Position numbers and translations under genes: made by a program. From Berghia stephanieae (Eukaryota; Mollusca; Gastropoda; Nudibranchia; Aeolidiidae), in contig CM067442.1 in NCBI GenBank assembly GCA_034508935.3, positions 84,031,448-84,095,447 on the forward strand: a stretch of 64,000 bases of DNA. The letters run 5' to 3'. The notes below the pieces were generated by a model that worked only from the letters and a program-made list of their open reading frames with translations, was not told where the DNA came from and ran no database searches. Positions 10,210 to 21,819 of the stretch are shown here, one piece after another (positions within the stretch are counted from its first letter, which is position 1; each line of letters starts with the position of its first letter).

Positions 10210-10735
10210 CTGAGGGTCAATAACTTCAAATTGCATGCAAGCTATTTTTAATGACGAACGAAAACATTTGATTCAATGACCCCCCCCCCCCCCACAACAC
10301 ACACACACAAGCACATACGTACACTCTCTCTCTCTCTCACTCACACACACACACACACACACATACACACACAAATGCATATACAGATTTCATTTCTACA
10401 ACTTAATACTTGAACTAATGCAAAGAAGATTTTCATTCACTTCCTTGTTTCAAGCCATCCCATAACTGGTAAGAGAAAACCCATCGCATTAGACACGGCG
10501 GAAGCATGACGGAAACCCCATTCGTGTAATCCAATTCTACAAATTAATGCACAGAAGCGAAAAGATGTTATCTCAGTTGAAATAATCAAATAGGATTCCA
10601 TTCTTCCGAATAGATGAAAACAGCGCAACAATGGATTTATATATTACAAGATCTTCAACGGTCCTCTTTTTGTTTCCACAGTATAAAGATGACGTTGTGG
10701 TACTAAAGTTGTGACAGTGCAATAAATTACATCTG
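10209..10735. other. No gene seen; C-run and CA/CT tracts
   Basis: Poly-C near 10280 and CA/TC repeats to about 10375. A 64-codon minus-strand frame (10437-10631) has no recognisable motif. Confidence 0.4.
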
Positions 10736-10736
10736 C

Positions 10737-10988
10737 AGTCCTTTAGAGAGCCTTTAGGCCCAAGGAGCCGGAGTTTATCTCGGTTTTCCAAAGCGTGAAA
10801 CAGGCAAAAGAAATTGCTTGCTACCCGTGTATAGGATGCTAGTCTTTCGCAAAGTACTTTCCGACAGATCTGACACACCCAGCTATCCAATAATTACTGG
10901 AAACTGGGGGTGTCAGTCAGAAAAAAAACTCGACTTCACCGGGATTGATCTCTATCCCTCTGCATGTGAAGCTATGGGAATCCCTCAA
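10737..10988 (-). mobile_element. SINE-C copy
   Basis: On the minus strand the body GACTGACACCCCCAGTTTCC, GTCGGAAAGTACTTTGCG, TAGCATCC and CAAGCAATTTC, and the tail AACTCCGGCTCCTTGGGCC, match the copies at 24483-24735 and 51736-51985. The tRNA-like head is decayed here. Confidence 0.82.
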
Positions 10989-11575
10989 ATTACTTCTGTG
11001 CTTTCACATAGTGGCCGCGCTCTTACAAGCATGTTACGTGTCTTGTTTCACTAAAAGACCATCGTTCAATAAAAAAGAATAATACTCAATGTGTATCTTG
11101 TGCTTTACATCTATTCGTGCAACCCAGAATCAGGACGATGGGGCTGCGACTGGATTCTTGTATTAATCACAGGGGAATTCCCGTCTTTAATCTTTTGTTT
11201 ACATCATAAACTCTGTGAAATTCTCTCAACCAGATAAGACAAATAGCTAATAGGATTATTTTTTTTTTGGTACCAGTTAATTTGTCGTTCATTTCACATT
11301 AGGCGGGTTTGTTTTTATTTTAGGCTGTTGTTTCTTTTTTGTTTTTGTTTTGCTTTTTTGAGCAGGATGTTGTTCTTGTCGTTGCTGTTTTAGATATTTA
11401 TATATTTATTTACCAATTTATTTATTCATTCATTCATTTGTTTATTTATTGTTTTCAATGGTAATTTGACAACTTCGTTCATATATTACGAGTGTTTGAT
11501 TTATTTCAATGATTGGTTAGCTGATTAATAATAGGGTCTAAATTAACAGCATATCGAAAATAATGTATAAACTAC
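10989..11575. other. No gene seen
   Basis: AT-rich with T-runs near 11330 and a short (ATTT/ATTC)n-like stretch at 11395-11450. Confidence 0.4.
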
Positions 11576-11577
11576 AT

Positions 11578-11958
11578 GGCAAGAAGAAGAGAAGAAGAAG
11601 AAGAAGAAGAAGAAGAAGAAGAAGAAGAAGAAGAAGAAGAAGAAGAAGAAGAAGAAGAAGAAGAAGAAGAAGAAAGAAGAAGAAGAAGAGAAGAAGAAGA
11701 AGAAGAAGAAGAAGAAGAAGAAGAAGAAGAAGAAAAAAGAAGAAAAGAAGAAGAAGAAGAAGAAGAAGAAGAAGAAGAGAAGAAGAAGAAGAAGAAGAAG
11801 AAGAAGAAGAAGAAGAAGAAGAAGAAGAAGAAGAGAAGAAGAAGAAGAAGAAGAAAGAAGAAAGAAGAAGAAGAAGAAGAAGAAGAAGAAGAAGAAGAAG
11901 AAGAAGAAGAAGAAGAAGAAGAAGAAGAAGAAGAAGAAGAAGAAGAAAAGAAGAGGGC
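11578..11958. repeat. 380 bp (AAG)n polypurine array
   Basis: Almost pure AAG units on the plus strand with a few GAGAAG and AAAGAAG slips. Pure purine with mirror symmetry, it can form an intramolecular triplex. Arg/Glu/Lys-rich frames on one strand and Phe/Leu/Ser on the other are artefacts. Confidence 0.97.
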
Positions 11959-12546
11959 GAGAGGGATATAGAGAAGGGGGTAAAAAGAAAAGAAAAAAAA
12001 GAAAGAAAAACAAATTATAAAAGTTTTCAGTAAATATGAGAGTGAACGAATTCATCAGAGGAATCGTGACGCTTCACCTCGGCAACAGCTATTTATAGAA
12101 TCCCCTTTTCGGTTACAACTGCCTAATCTATTTCGTTATAGGACATGATCATTTCATTATAAGGTCAAATTTCTGAAGTTCTAAATAATTAGGGTAATTT
12201 CATATACCCACGTAAACCATTTGATTGAAAAGTTCGTGTGACGCAGAGCGAACTTAGATACACGGAAATTGTTCAATTATCATCAAAGAATTTCGAATGT
12301 CGTTTTAAGCAATCGGACGGGAATCTTGCAATTAGTGAGGATACAACAAACCATAGAGGCACGATTTTAATGGGATATTAAGGGTATTTGTAGAATGCTG
12401 GAGGGGAGAGCAAGGTTCGAACGATAGGCTAGGGTATTAATTGCATTTTTCTCGTTGCATAAATGAGGAAAATTTATGTTTTTATCGTAATCTTAGTTAC
12501 AAATAATCGATGACGAAATCTAGGAATACCACAAATGGTTATCTAT
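11959..12546. other. No gene seen
   Basis: Purine-rich shoulder followed by unique AT-rich DNA. Confidence 0.4.
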
Positions 12547-12656
12547 TATTAACTAGTTACCTGCCGTGCCCTGGAAAAACTCAAATTTAACAATTTGGTC
12601 AGAAAACTCGTTCAAAAATCGATCTATTTAAATGACCCTCATCTTGAAATAATAAG
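12547..12656. mobile_element. PAL1 half element (left arm)
   Basis: Begins TTAACTAGTTACCTGCCGTG, then CCTGGAAAAAC, TTTGGTCAGAAAACTCG, ATTTAAATGACCCTCATCTTG. The mirrored arm is missing. Confidence 0.8.
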
Positions 12657-14236
12657 GTACTTTAAAATGTGTAGGTAGGCATATACTGCACTATTAAAAC
12701 TTCATTTTAAATGTCATAATAAATAAATACAAAAAGGTACGGCATTTTGAACATTGCTACTTCATGAATCAGCGGACAACTTATTTTCTTGCACAAGACT
12801 GAGAGATGGGAAAATTTTGCAATCAAGAGTAACTTTTACCATAAATTTGACATCAGTCGACAACAACAAATACCGGGTCTCTAATATTCAGCACAACACC
12901 GGATCAAAATAAATATTCAAACAACGACACACCGGATCAGGCTGCCGGCTACTTTGGTAGACGGGAGGTCACGAGATAAGAAAGGTCAATCTTTTTTCAC
13001 CTCGATTTATGTCCGATTGGCTTTTGATATTCTGTCGAGAAGATCAAAATGTTGTACATAGTGTTTTCTTCGTGTTTATTGGTGATATTTGATTTCTATT
13101 AAATGAATATTGTATCCAAGTTTTTTTATGATGTTTCTTCTGCTAAATAATTACGAATATGTTAGAACTTTTTAGATTATTGCTCTGTTCAAATATAAAG
13201 ATATTAGATCGTGGTCTATTTACTGAAATAATTTTGGCCGTATTCGTGTATTCATGAAAACATTTCATCCAGGGTGCAGGATGCCGACACCTACTATTCA
13301 CTGCTTGTATTCAGTAGACCCGGGATTCATTCACATATTCATCACATTGATTACGTTACTCAATGTTTAATTTGAGAAATTTAAAAAAAAAAGAGTAATA
13401 GAAGACAATTCGATTTGTTTTTCCGATTATTAACGCTCAGGCCATCTTTGTAGATTATCTCAAACAAATCTCGAAGGATCTCTATTGATTACCATGCCAG
13501 ACAATACAATTTGGGGATAACCCTTTGAAATAACATACAACCATCCTGAAGAGTAAACCAGGGTGTGTCAATATCCCATTAGCAATAACACTACAGATAA
13601 AATCGGCTACGCCACACTAACAAACAGCTGATTTTCATTTAAAACAGAAAGTATTTTACTTCCTACATCAACAAATCTCATTAATCCCCAGCCTGTCATC
13701 AACAAAATAAGACTTCGATCGGAATTATATTTTACAAAGTCTACGGTTTTTGACTTTGTGTGATGTTAGGTAGCATTTTTATCCAATAATATGCATTTTC
13801 TGACCAAAATGTTAAAACGTGTTATGTCATTGTAAGGTGGAGCAGCCAGTTCACAATAGTTTTCCAATTAGATACGCATAATTTATCCTTTTCGACTAAA
13901 TCGAGGTCTTATGTAAATATAAAAAACGGACCCATGAGGATAAAGACGTTATTAATCTTGGATGTTGTTTTTTAGTTTTGTTTTTCCATATTTATTTGTT
14001 GCATTATTTTAGAAGTTTATAAAGTAATAAAATAAATAAAACTCTGTGAAACATTAAAATAACATCAACTAAAAAGCTTGAGTAAATTGAAAATGATCCG
14101 ATCGCGACAACAAGATTTAAAGCAAAAATGAAATGGCATATCTTTGTTTATTTAACTACTATAATGTCCCCTGAGGGAAAAGAATTGGCTTAATGAAGCC
14201 AAAATTTTGGTTCATATTCTTGTATTTTACAAAACA
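12657..14236. other. Longest repeat-poor stretch, no gene recognised
   Basis: About 1.6 kb with no microsatellite, SINE or MITE recognised. No frame over 60 codons. ACACCGGATCA occurs twice near 12900-12935. Such a quiet block could hold regulatory DNA, but no motif proves it. Confidence 0.4.
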
Positions 14237-14267
14237 TAATAATAACAATAATAATGATAGTAATATG

Positions 14268-14357
<90 letters not shown>

Positions 14358-14392
14358 TAATAATAATAATAATGATAATAATAATAATACCA
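14237..14392. repeat. (AAT)n microsatellite
   Basis: Pure AAT with flanking AATGAT and AACAAT variants. Confidence 0.96.
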
Positions 14393-14454
14393 ATAGCATC
14401 TCTCAATTTGAGAATTATAGAATAAAGTATGACTATAACAGCCTAAAGAACAAA

Positions 14455-14512
14455 ATTCTCAACACAGAAAGTTTCGGACTACAAAATCCTTTATCAGGCA
14501 AAAAAAAAATTA
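14455..14512. mobile_element. Fragment of a dispersed TTTCGG...CTTCAGCC-type repeat
   Basis: AGTTTCGGACTACAAAATCC and TTTATCAGGCAAAA is a diverged version of the motif at 31705-31812 and 55688-55805. See those entries. Confidence 0.4.
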
Positions 14513-14644
14513 AGCAGTAATATTTTAAGATTTTAACTTTTTTAAATAAGTGAAAATAAATAAAATTCCTGAACCAATGTGTATGAAAGATGCCAGGCAA
14601 AGCAAGAAAGAAAAATACAAGAAAAATACCATCCCAAAAAAATG

Positions 14645-14866
14645 TCGACCTCGACTGGGGATCGAACCTCTGACCTTATGATTCCCTTTATTCATTCCAT
14701 AGGGGAAATTTGGGTCTATTCCAAAGGAAGACTGGGATAACCCAGGCGTCAGCCGCAGAGCAGCGCGAGGTGACTTGTTCAAGGCCACACAGCGCATAGG
14801 TGGGTTATCGAACTCGGTATCTTTTGAGTATGAAGAAAAGACCACTGAGCCACTACTGTTCCGAAA
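14645..14866 (-). mobile_element. tRNA-headed SINE (fifth type)
   Basis: On the minus strand it starts GTAGTGGCTCAGTGGTCTTT (A-box-like) and carries CCGAGTTCGATAACCC (B-box-like). The body follows: CTGTGTGGCCTTGAACAAG, GGTTATCCCAGTCTTCC, and a second B-box-like end AGAGGTTCGATCCCCAG. Only one copy is in the window, so the family boundaries are uncertain. The two tRNA-like boxes near opposite ends suggest a composite head and tail. Confidence 0.6.
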
Positions 14867-14984
14867 AAAGTAAGTTGGGTTTTTTTTTTAAGCTGTCCTT
14901 TTCGTATAGAAGGAATTATATTGACGTCGCTCAGCTCTATATTTTTGTTTTTAGACAGGCATTTTTTAAAAGTTATCATCAAAT

Positions 14985-15095
14985 GATATTCAGACTATAT
15001 AAACGTCCAAGGTTACACACAGTTTTGAATATTGGTACGTTATATCCGGCTGGCGAATGGTGTGAGTATTTCAGCTAAACGCACAGCATTAATAC
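14985..15095. mobile_element. IR2 arm fragment, diverged
   Basis: ACTATATAAACGTCCAAGGT, TACACACAGTTTTG, GGTACGTTATATCC and the GTGAGTATTTCAGCTAAACG end match the right arm of the element at 16419-17020. Identity is clearly lower than between the two arms of that element. Confidence 0.65.
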
Positions 15096-15644
15096 TTTTA
15101 ACAGTCTACGGCTTCTCAAGTATTCGCTTTAACATAATGTTATCTCAGTGTGGTGATGCTAGAGTCAGCGTGAACAGAAAGGTCTAGAAATTTATTATGG
15201 AAAAACATGCTCAGACGTGATGAATCAACAAATGAAGATGGTTGCCATGGTAACAAATATATCTTGGTGTCATTGTGTCTTTTGAAAATGTTCTTGGATC
15301 CAATATTTTCATTTAATTTTTTCCTCAGTATTATTAAATGCATATAACACAGTGAAAAGATTAATCGATAAGCATGTCCTTGGATGAACTAGTCATAAGA
15401 AGGTCAAGATATTGAGAGAGATAAAAAAAAGATTTTTTGTACCAAATTCAATAAATGTACAAAAACAAGATGAATAAGAGTAAATGGAGAATAAAGTATC
15501 GGATGCAAAGCAGTGGCAGAAATAAAAGTTGGTTTAAAGACAGAGGGTAGTGGAGGTAGGAGAGAGAGTATTGAAGGAATTGGTAGAAGAAGGTTCGAAA
15601 TAAAGAAGCAGAAAGAAAGAACATAACGAAAGAATAGGAATGCG
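15096..15644. other. No gene seen
   Basis: Short frames only, with no repeat recognised; purine-rich from about 15540. Confidence 0.4.
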
Positions 15645-15729
15645 AAGAGGAAGAAGAAGAAGAAGAAGAAGAAGAAGAAGAAGAAGAAGAAGAAGAAGAA
15701 GAAGAAGAAGAAGAAGAAGAAGAAGAAAG
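15645..15729. repeat. (GAA)n microsatellite
   Basis: Pure polypurine GAA. Confidence 0.96.
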
Positions 15730-16418
15730 TGGATGGAGGAAATAGACGGGAAAGGAGGTGAGAGATATATAGAAAGGTCCACTTTTAGAATAAAGACTGG
15801 AAAAAACGTTATATTAAAACTTCTGTCTATGTAAATATCCCACTCTAGACAAATATGTCACTGTTTAAATACTAGACGTCTATCAATCGAATCCAATTGA
15901 CTTTAAAAATAAAAATCCGAAATGAACTTGGCAAATAAAACCAACAAAAAAAATACAAATTAATGTTTGCGTCATTCAATGTCTCGAGCTGATGCAATTC
16001 TTTAGATCTGGTCACAAAAATAACAACACTTAGAATTCAATGCGTTTTACTTATTTGTAAGTCTTATAATCCGACTTGATACGGTCTTAACTCATTGTTA
16101 TGATGGAAATATTCTCAAACCAACGCAAAATATTGTCCATTACAACTCAGGCCCATAATTGCGTTCGGTTATCAGACCTGCAGATATTATGTGCACCTAG
16201 GTTTTTTTTAAAATTCCAATGATAGATTTATACAACAAGATGATGTTCGATGAGCGTGCTTTCACTTGCAAAACTGAAAACCATAAATTCCTCTATAAAT
16301 CATGATAGTTATGTAGAGCTGATGTTGTGTCAATGCGAGAAATTGCTTTATTCCTTTTTTTTTCATGGCCGCATTCTTACATGCACGATGTATTATTACA
16401 CACAAAAAAGTCTGAGTT
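15730..16418. other. No gene seen
   Basis: AT-rich unique DNA. The plus-strand frame from 16250 runs into the IR2 element and is not a gene. Confidence 0.4.
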
Positions 16419-17020
16419 CTATAGATAGTATGCGCTTGGCTAAGAAGCTCATAACATTGCCATCCGGAAGTATAACGGACCAACACACAAAACTGTGTGT
16501 ATCCATGAACGTTTATAGTCAGGTTAATACAGTTCAGTGAGCATTACTCATAAACGCGGATGGCAAAAAACAATAACAAAGACCTGAGTGACATCATCTT
16601 CGAACCATCTATAGAAAAAAAATAATAACGCTCATCGTGCATCATGTATTTTTATCGATTATTTCGACTCAACACCCGGGTCAAGTTGTAGCCATCGTAA
16701 ACGTAAGGCCTCGTTCTGACCAAAAAAAATTGCGTCACAAAAGAATACGACGATCACCAAACGAAAGTGAAAAGTGGGTTGTTGTTAGAAGTGCTCAAGG
16801 AAACAAATCATTCTATTAGGTTAAGCTATAGATAGTTCTAAGATGACGTCACTCATGTCTTTGTTATTGTTTTTTGCCATCCGCGTTTATGAGTAATGCT
16901 CACTGAACTGTATTAACCCGACTATAAACGTTCATGGATACACACAGTTTGGTGTGTTGGTCCGTTATACTTCCGGATGGCAATGTTATGAGCTTCTTAG
17001 CCAAGCGCATACTATCTATT
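16419..17020. mobile_element. IR2: 602 bp element with about 195 bp inverted arms
   Basis: The left arm (16419-16614) and right arm (16826-17020) are near-perfect inverted repeats. Both ends read CTATAGATAGTATGCGC or its complement, both inner ends read CTATAG, and both arms contain CATCCGGAAGTATAACGGAC, TATAAACGTTCATGGATACA and GTTTATGAGTAATGCTCACT. The spacer of about 210 bp is unrelated and has no supported gene. The arms carry TGACGTCA or TGACATCA CRE-like sites. This looks like a non-autonomous long-TIR DNA transposon. High arm identity implies a young copy or recent arm-to-arm conversion. Confidence 0.88.
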
Positions 17021-17792
17021 GGTTACAATTCACAATTTGTTACATTTTTTTCCCGTGATCGTCGTCCTCTTTTATGATGAATTTTTGGGGTTTGTGTCAA
17101 GCCATAAGTTTACGAATGCTCCTGTCAAGTCCGTGTAAAATTTTGATGTTAGAGGAAAAACCGCACGACTATTTGTTATGAAAACTGTTATTTTTCAATA
17201 CATTTCAGAAGAAATAATGTGACACAGCTTGTAATGTAATGGGAGCTCTCTTATCCATTGCTCAACAGCGCTTTACAATAGCAATAATAAAGAAACTAAT
17301 AAATTTGTAGTGTGAGTAATTTTACATACAAATCATAATAAGAATAGAAGTGCAATACTACAAAGGAAATAAATACGTTTTTGTACGTGATTTGCATCAT
17401 GCATGGATATTTTGCTCATATTTTGATAAACGTGTCATTGCGTGAGTGCGTAAATCAGCGCGCGCGTGCGTGAGTGTGGAGGGGGTATGTGAGTGCGCTT
17501 TGGGCATGTGGATGAGACGTATAAAATGCAATTTACATTTATGGATATGCGACTCCGCGTCAATTGTAGCATTTTTATTAATATTATGTGCTTAACTGTG
17601 TCGTGCTTATTAATACTTAGGTTTAGATATATAAAATGAAGGAATGCAAATCTTTTTAATTCATTTATTAAACCATCATTTTTCAAGTTTCGTCAAACAC
17701 AGATTTAATCTGACATAATTTTGCATACCTTTTACCTCCAAATTATTTTAATGAAGAAAATGATGATGCTGACATCGGTTGTTCTGTTGATG
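17021..17792. other. No gene seen
   Basis: Contains GCGCGCGTGCGTGAGTGTGG near 17460, a short Z-DNA-like stretch. No coding signal. Confidence 0.4.
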
Positions 17793-17823
17793 ATATGATG
17801 ATGATGATGATGATGATGATGAT
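17793..17823. repeat. (GAT)n microsatellite
   Basis: Ten GAT units. Confidence 0.95.
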
Positions 17824-18022
17824 GGTGTCTTTTTCCTAAGAGAGGTATTGAGCCTCCGTATGGGGTAGTAGCAGGAAAGTCCTTATAATATTGGGAATTC
17901 TATCAATAACAATCGAAGAGTTGGGCCCAAGTACTGGAGTAATCCAGCCATCCGATGTTCAGCAACAGGAGTTGGTTTATAGAATTGAGAGGGAATGCGG
18001 GTTAAGCCCTCCATAAAACTTA

Positions 18023-18375
18023 GTGAACTGTAACCCAAGATCAAAACGAATGAATTCTCGGCGGCCCGTATACTTTGAAAGGAGACGCAATAAGAGATTG
18101 AGTTCGGCTTGGATGAGTACGGTTCATAGGGTCGTGGACAATGTTTCTTCTTCTGAACCTTGTGAGTATCTTCCTGTGTTCTGTACCGGCAAGAGAAGAC
18201 ATTGGATGAAGGTTAATAGACTAGGTCTTATGGTAGCCACTCTGCACCAATAAGGTTGTTAGCATCGCCAACTTGCACTCGTTATTTTAAAGGTCTGGAG
18301 AATGCAGAGCACCTGCTTCAGCATTGCATCGTGACGCAGCTGCTGCCTGGAGGGATTGAGCGTAGCCCTCGGTAA
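18023..18375 (+). mobile_element. LINE ORF2 C-terminal fragment, degraded
   Basis: Near the 3' end one frame reads ASPTCTRYFKGLENAEHLLQ followed by HC and a LPGGIERS-like stretch. It matches the ASPxCxCG...QTMEHLLxxC...LPGG pattern that closes ORF2 in some animal LINEs. The upstream part (MKVNRLGLM) fits the region before it in another frame, and a stop separates the two. It is probably from the same broad family as the fragment at 1-180, but this is inference. Confidence 0.6.
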
Positions 18376-20284
18376 TTTATAGCATGACACTAGGGCTTGT
18401 ATTTTGGCGATGACGTCAATTTTAGGTTAGTTCGCCGCCAAGTTAGTTGTGGTCAATAGTGCTCATTGGTTGAACTATTGAATACAAATAAGGATTTGCT
18501 TTCGTTTGGTGACCTGACCTTGTATTCTGACGTAATTATTTGGCCAGTGCCAGGCTATGGTTTTACAATGGATACGGTTTGAGACCGTTCACGAGTTGGG
18601 GAAAAGTTAAGGAGGATTGGAAAGAGCGGTATAGAATTGTAGGGTAACTATTAAGCGCTACTGTAGAATTACTGGCAGCAACGTATGTACGGCGATGATT
18701 GTTGAGGTATTAAAAAAGACGGTGGTGATTATTGTATCGGTGGTGGTAGTGATGATGGTTATTATTCGGTGAAATTACTAGAGTCATGTTTTTGATATAT
18801 GGCGTGTCGTTTTCTTCTTTTTTCCCCAGCTGTCCCTCAATGCATAACTGAAAAAATGTGTATGAACCTCAGAATCAATTTGTCTTAATAAAAGAAAAAA
18901 GGTTTTATTCATTTTAAAACAATATGGAATGATTTTGCTTTTCACGATTATATTACAGTCGATAATATGTAAGGATCGGAACTCATAGATTATTTACAGT
19001 ATCAAAATTATGACTTTCACCTTATCCATTTTGAAGGAATTTGTTGAAATAGAATGTTCGGTTAATTGAAACATTTATGTACATACAGTATCTGAATATG
19101 AAGGAACGGATGGAGTCCTTAACTATCAGACACATCTACATGTAATTTTATAACTATTAATATACATTACTGATGATATGAATACAAATGAAAGTGAACA
19201 TTACGCGCTTCCAACATTAATTTGATTTCAAAATTTTGCCAGAAATAGTTTGTATCTATGCCAAATAGAATTACATATAAATTTGATGTAGACTGATCGA
19301 AAGTAGAAATCTATAATCCAGTTTTTCCACAAATATGTACATGTGTTTTACAACAACAACAAAGAAATTCTGGGTATTTCAATCATCACAGTCTGTAACA
19401 TTACCTGCGAATCTCAGGGTTGATATCGAAATTCCAATGCCATAGACGCCCTTTGTAATGACTTATGGATTTATACAAATAGGCCCCTTTCCGCAGCTTT
19501 ACGAGAGTGGAACATCGAGAGATTCCGTAACGTATCGTATCGTTTATAGTTATCGTTATAGCTTTTATAGTTATAGGTTTTAAAAACCTTTAAAAGCCGT
19601 GTGAAACGTTCATGCATAGATACATTTTTTCAAACTTATATAAAACAGCATACATTGTTAATTTGACAATTTTGAGTATATAATCACTATTTCAAATGAT
19701 TTAAAGCGAAAGATTTCATATCAGACTTCGGTAATTGCGACACAATGTAAATAAAATGCAATGAATCATAAATTCAAAATTGGATGCAAACTACCTAAGT
19801 TGTAACTTTATAACTGTGTGTAAAGCTCGTTGCTTTTATTCGGAAACTAGTATGACGTGAACTCATAATAACTAGCCGAAACTGTGAGCCGAGATTTTTT
19901 TGGAAATACGATGAATTCATCTTTTACTTTGTGGTGCGTAACTTGTTTAGAAAATATTTAACAGTATAAAATCTCCAATTTTATGACAGCGGCTTTAAAG
20001 TAGTGTTTACAGGTCATAAAGCAGAAGACTTTTTTAATATACATCAATACGGTCCAAAATCTATATTCAGTTAAGACAAATTGATTCGGAGGTTGACAGC
20101 CATTTTTATAGCTATTGAAAGAAGGAAAGCTGAGAAAAACCATAAAAACACGTGCCATTAATAAAATATCTGACTATAATATCATTTTCACCTCTACTCA
20201 GGGTGTGAGTAACTGAAATATAATACTGGGTATGAAAATCCATACAAAGCAAGCAAACCTAATTATTATGCCTACACATTGACG
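18376..20284. other. No gene seen; 1.9 kb repeat-poor DNA
   Basis: Short internal repeats such as GTATCGTATCGTTTATAGTT and GCTTTTATAGTTATAGG (19530-19590). No frame with recognisable content. Confidence 0.4.
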
Positions 20285-20475
20285 ATACGCATTTTGACAT
20301 TTTTAACCAAATACAATGATCAATCAAAATGACCATCAACGTGTTAAATGAGTGCAATCTTAAACCTTAAACTTCTTTGAAAAATTACGTCTCGGGTTTA
20401 ATGTTTTGTTGATAAGTTGGGGTTGTTTTAATCAATAGATATTTGTGGGGTAAAAAAGTGTAATGGCCAAAACCC
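20285..20475. mobile_element. PAL1-like element, strongly diverged
   Basis: AAATGACCATCAACGTGTTA on the left and GATAAGTTGGGGTTGTTTTA, AATGGCCAAAACC on the right keep the family order, with the mirror centre near 20390. Confidence 0.55.
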
Positions 20476-20654
20476 ACAAAACATTGTTTTGGTTGTGGAC
20501 AACAGATTTGGCTAATAGAACGGCGGGAGGGCGGTTTCTAACCTGGTCATATTAGTTCTATTTTCTACTAGGTATCTATTTTGCCCACGTCATTTGGAGA
20601 CAGTGTGAAAGAGTGCTAGTGACCTAGTCTATCATCATCACAGCGAATTAACCA

Positions 20655-20862
20655 CGATCGTGAATAGCTCATACGGTAAAGTCACGCTCTCCCCGACCAG
20701 GCGGAGTTGTACTAGTAAGATCGCGGGTTCAAACCCCCATCAGCGCCCCGAATTTTTTATTCTCTATTGTCTTCTGGCACTTTCCGACTCACTTCATCTC
20801 TTGTTGTTATCAACATAAGTGCCTGCTCCACTCACTTTACTGAATAGCGAATTACCCAGCTG
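20655..20862 (+). mobile_element. SINE-B copy
   Basis: The tRNA-like head GAATAGCTCATACGGTAAAG (A box) and GCGGGTTCAAACCCCCATC (B box) is followed by the body TTTATTCTCTATTGTCTTCT, GCACTTTCCGACTCA, TGTTATCAACATAAGTGCC and TGCTCCACTCACTTTACTGA. It matches two other copies at 32160 and 32449. Confidence 0.86.
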
Positions 20863-21510
20863 CCCGTTTCCTAGTACCATTCATCATTCAGCTTTCATTC
20901 CGCAATAATACGTCAGGTTTATGCATCGATTTTTGTTCCCCACATGGTTGGATGGGATTGACAGCCTGTTATAAATACATAGACGGAAATCCAAGTCGTC
21001 ATGATTTCCATATGATATTCCATACGTATGTAGCTTGTATTCATCGTTTGTCTTGCTGTCAGATTGTGTGATATCAAGTGTCATTTAACGCAGATAATAT
21101 CAGATAAATTTTTCAGGATTCTTTAACTTTATTTTCCGTATTTCTATATCTTTTGAGGCTTATATTTAATGCAGAATAAAAGGGTTTATATATTACGTAA
21201 ACTCAATGTGCTCAACCCATTTACTATAAGTATCAAGCTAACGGCAAAACTGAACATGTAGAACGGCAATTGGTACCCAGAAGGCGCTCATAAAAATCCT
21301 TTTCGACAGAGACAACGCTATTACGTTATGTCCAGCTCCTAATTTTAAAGGGAGTATGACTTAACGATTATGGCATTGGGTTCATGATTGAAAAACAACA
21401 AATCGCAAAACAAGTGTAGAAGGTGAAAGAAGCCTCAAGTGGAACACATGGAGGAACAAAGAAGGAAACGGATCGATGGAAAAATGAATTTCCCATCTTG
21501 AAAATTGTTG
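20863..21510. other. No gene seen
   Basis: A short SINE-A-like phrase (GGTACCCAGAAGGC, ATCCTTTTCGACAGAGACAA, CGCTATTACG) at 21270-21330 may be an internal SINE-A scrap. Otherwise unique. Confidence 0.35.
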
Positions 21511-21808
21511 TCGGCTATGTGGTCTAGTGGTATGACACTCACTTTCGGATCGGAAGGTCCAGGCTTCGAGCCTCGCTCGGCGTATATTTGGATTCCTTGA
21601 AAAAGGCTCTTTACTCCCATTCTCTCGCCGTACTCAGAAGTAAAATAAATACCTGGCCGATAACAGTGTTGTCCGATAAAAAAAATGTGTAATATCACCT
21701 AACAGGCGTCATGTTCCATCTTACATGTTAAGTGTTGCTTGTGGTCAGGGACGCCTTGTAAAGCGCTTTGAGCAAGTTTAGTGGATATTGTTCTAGATAA
21801 AAGCTTAA
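21511..21808 (+). mobile_element. SINE-A copy, full length
   Basis: The head GGCTATGTGGTCTAGTGGTA (A box), CACTTTCGGATCGGAAGGTC and CTTCGAGCCTC (B box) resembles tRNA-Pro with anticodon position CGG. Body: TGAAAAAGGCTCTTTACTCC, CGCCGTACTCAG, ACCTGGCCGATAACAG, AATATCACCTAACAGGCGTC. Tail: CTTGTAAAGCGCTTTGAGCA and TTTAGTGGATATTG. One of the better preserved copies. Confidence 0.93.
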
Positions 21809-21819
21809 AGCTAAAAAAA

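Noticed and set aside
11543-12055. 170-codon Phe/Ser/Leu frame and Arg/Glu/Lys frames
   Set aside because: Pure product of the AAG array; likewise 15534-15834 and 59054-59744.
16250-16540. 96-codon frame over the IR2 left arm
   Set aside because: It runs through a transposable-element inverted arm; a matching frame exists on the opposite strand because of the palindrome.
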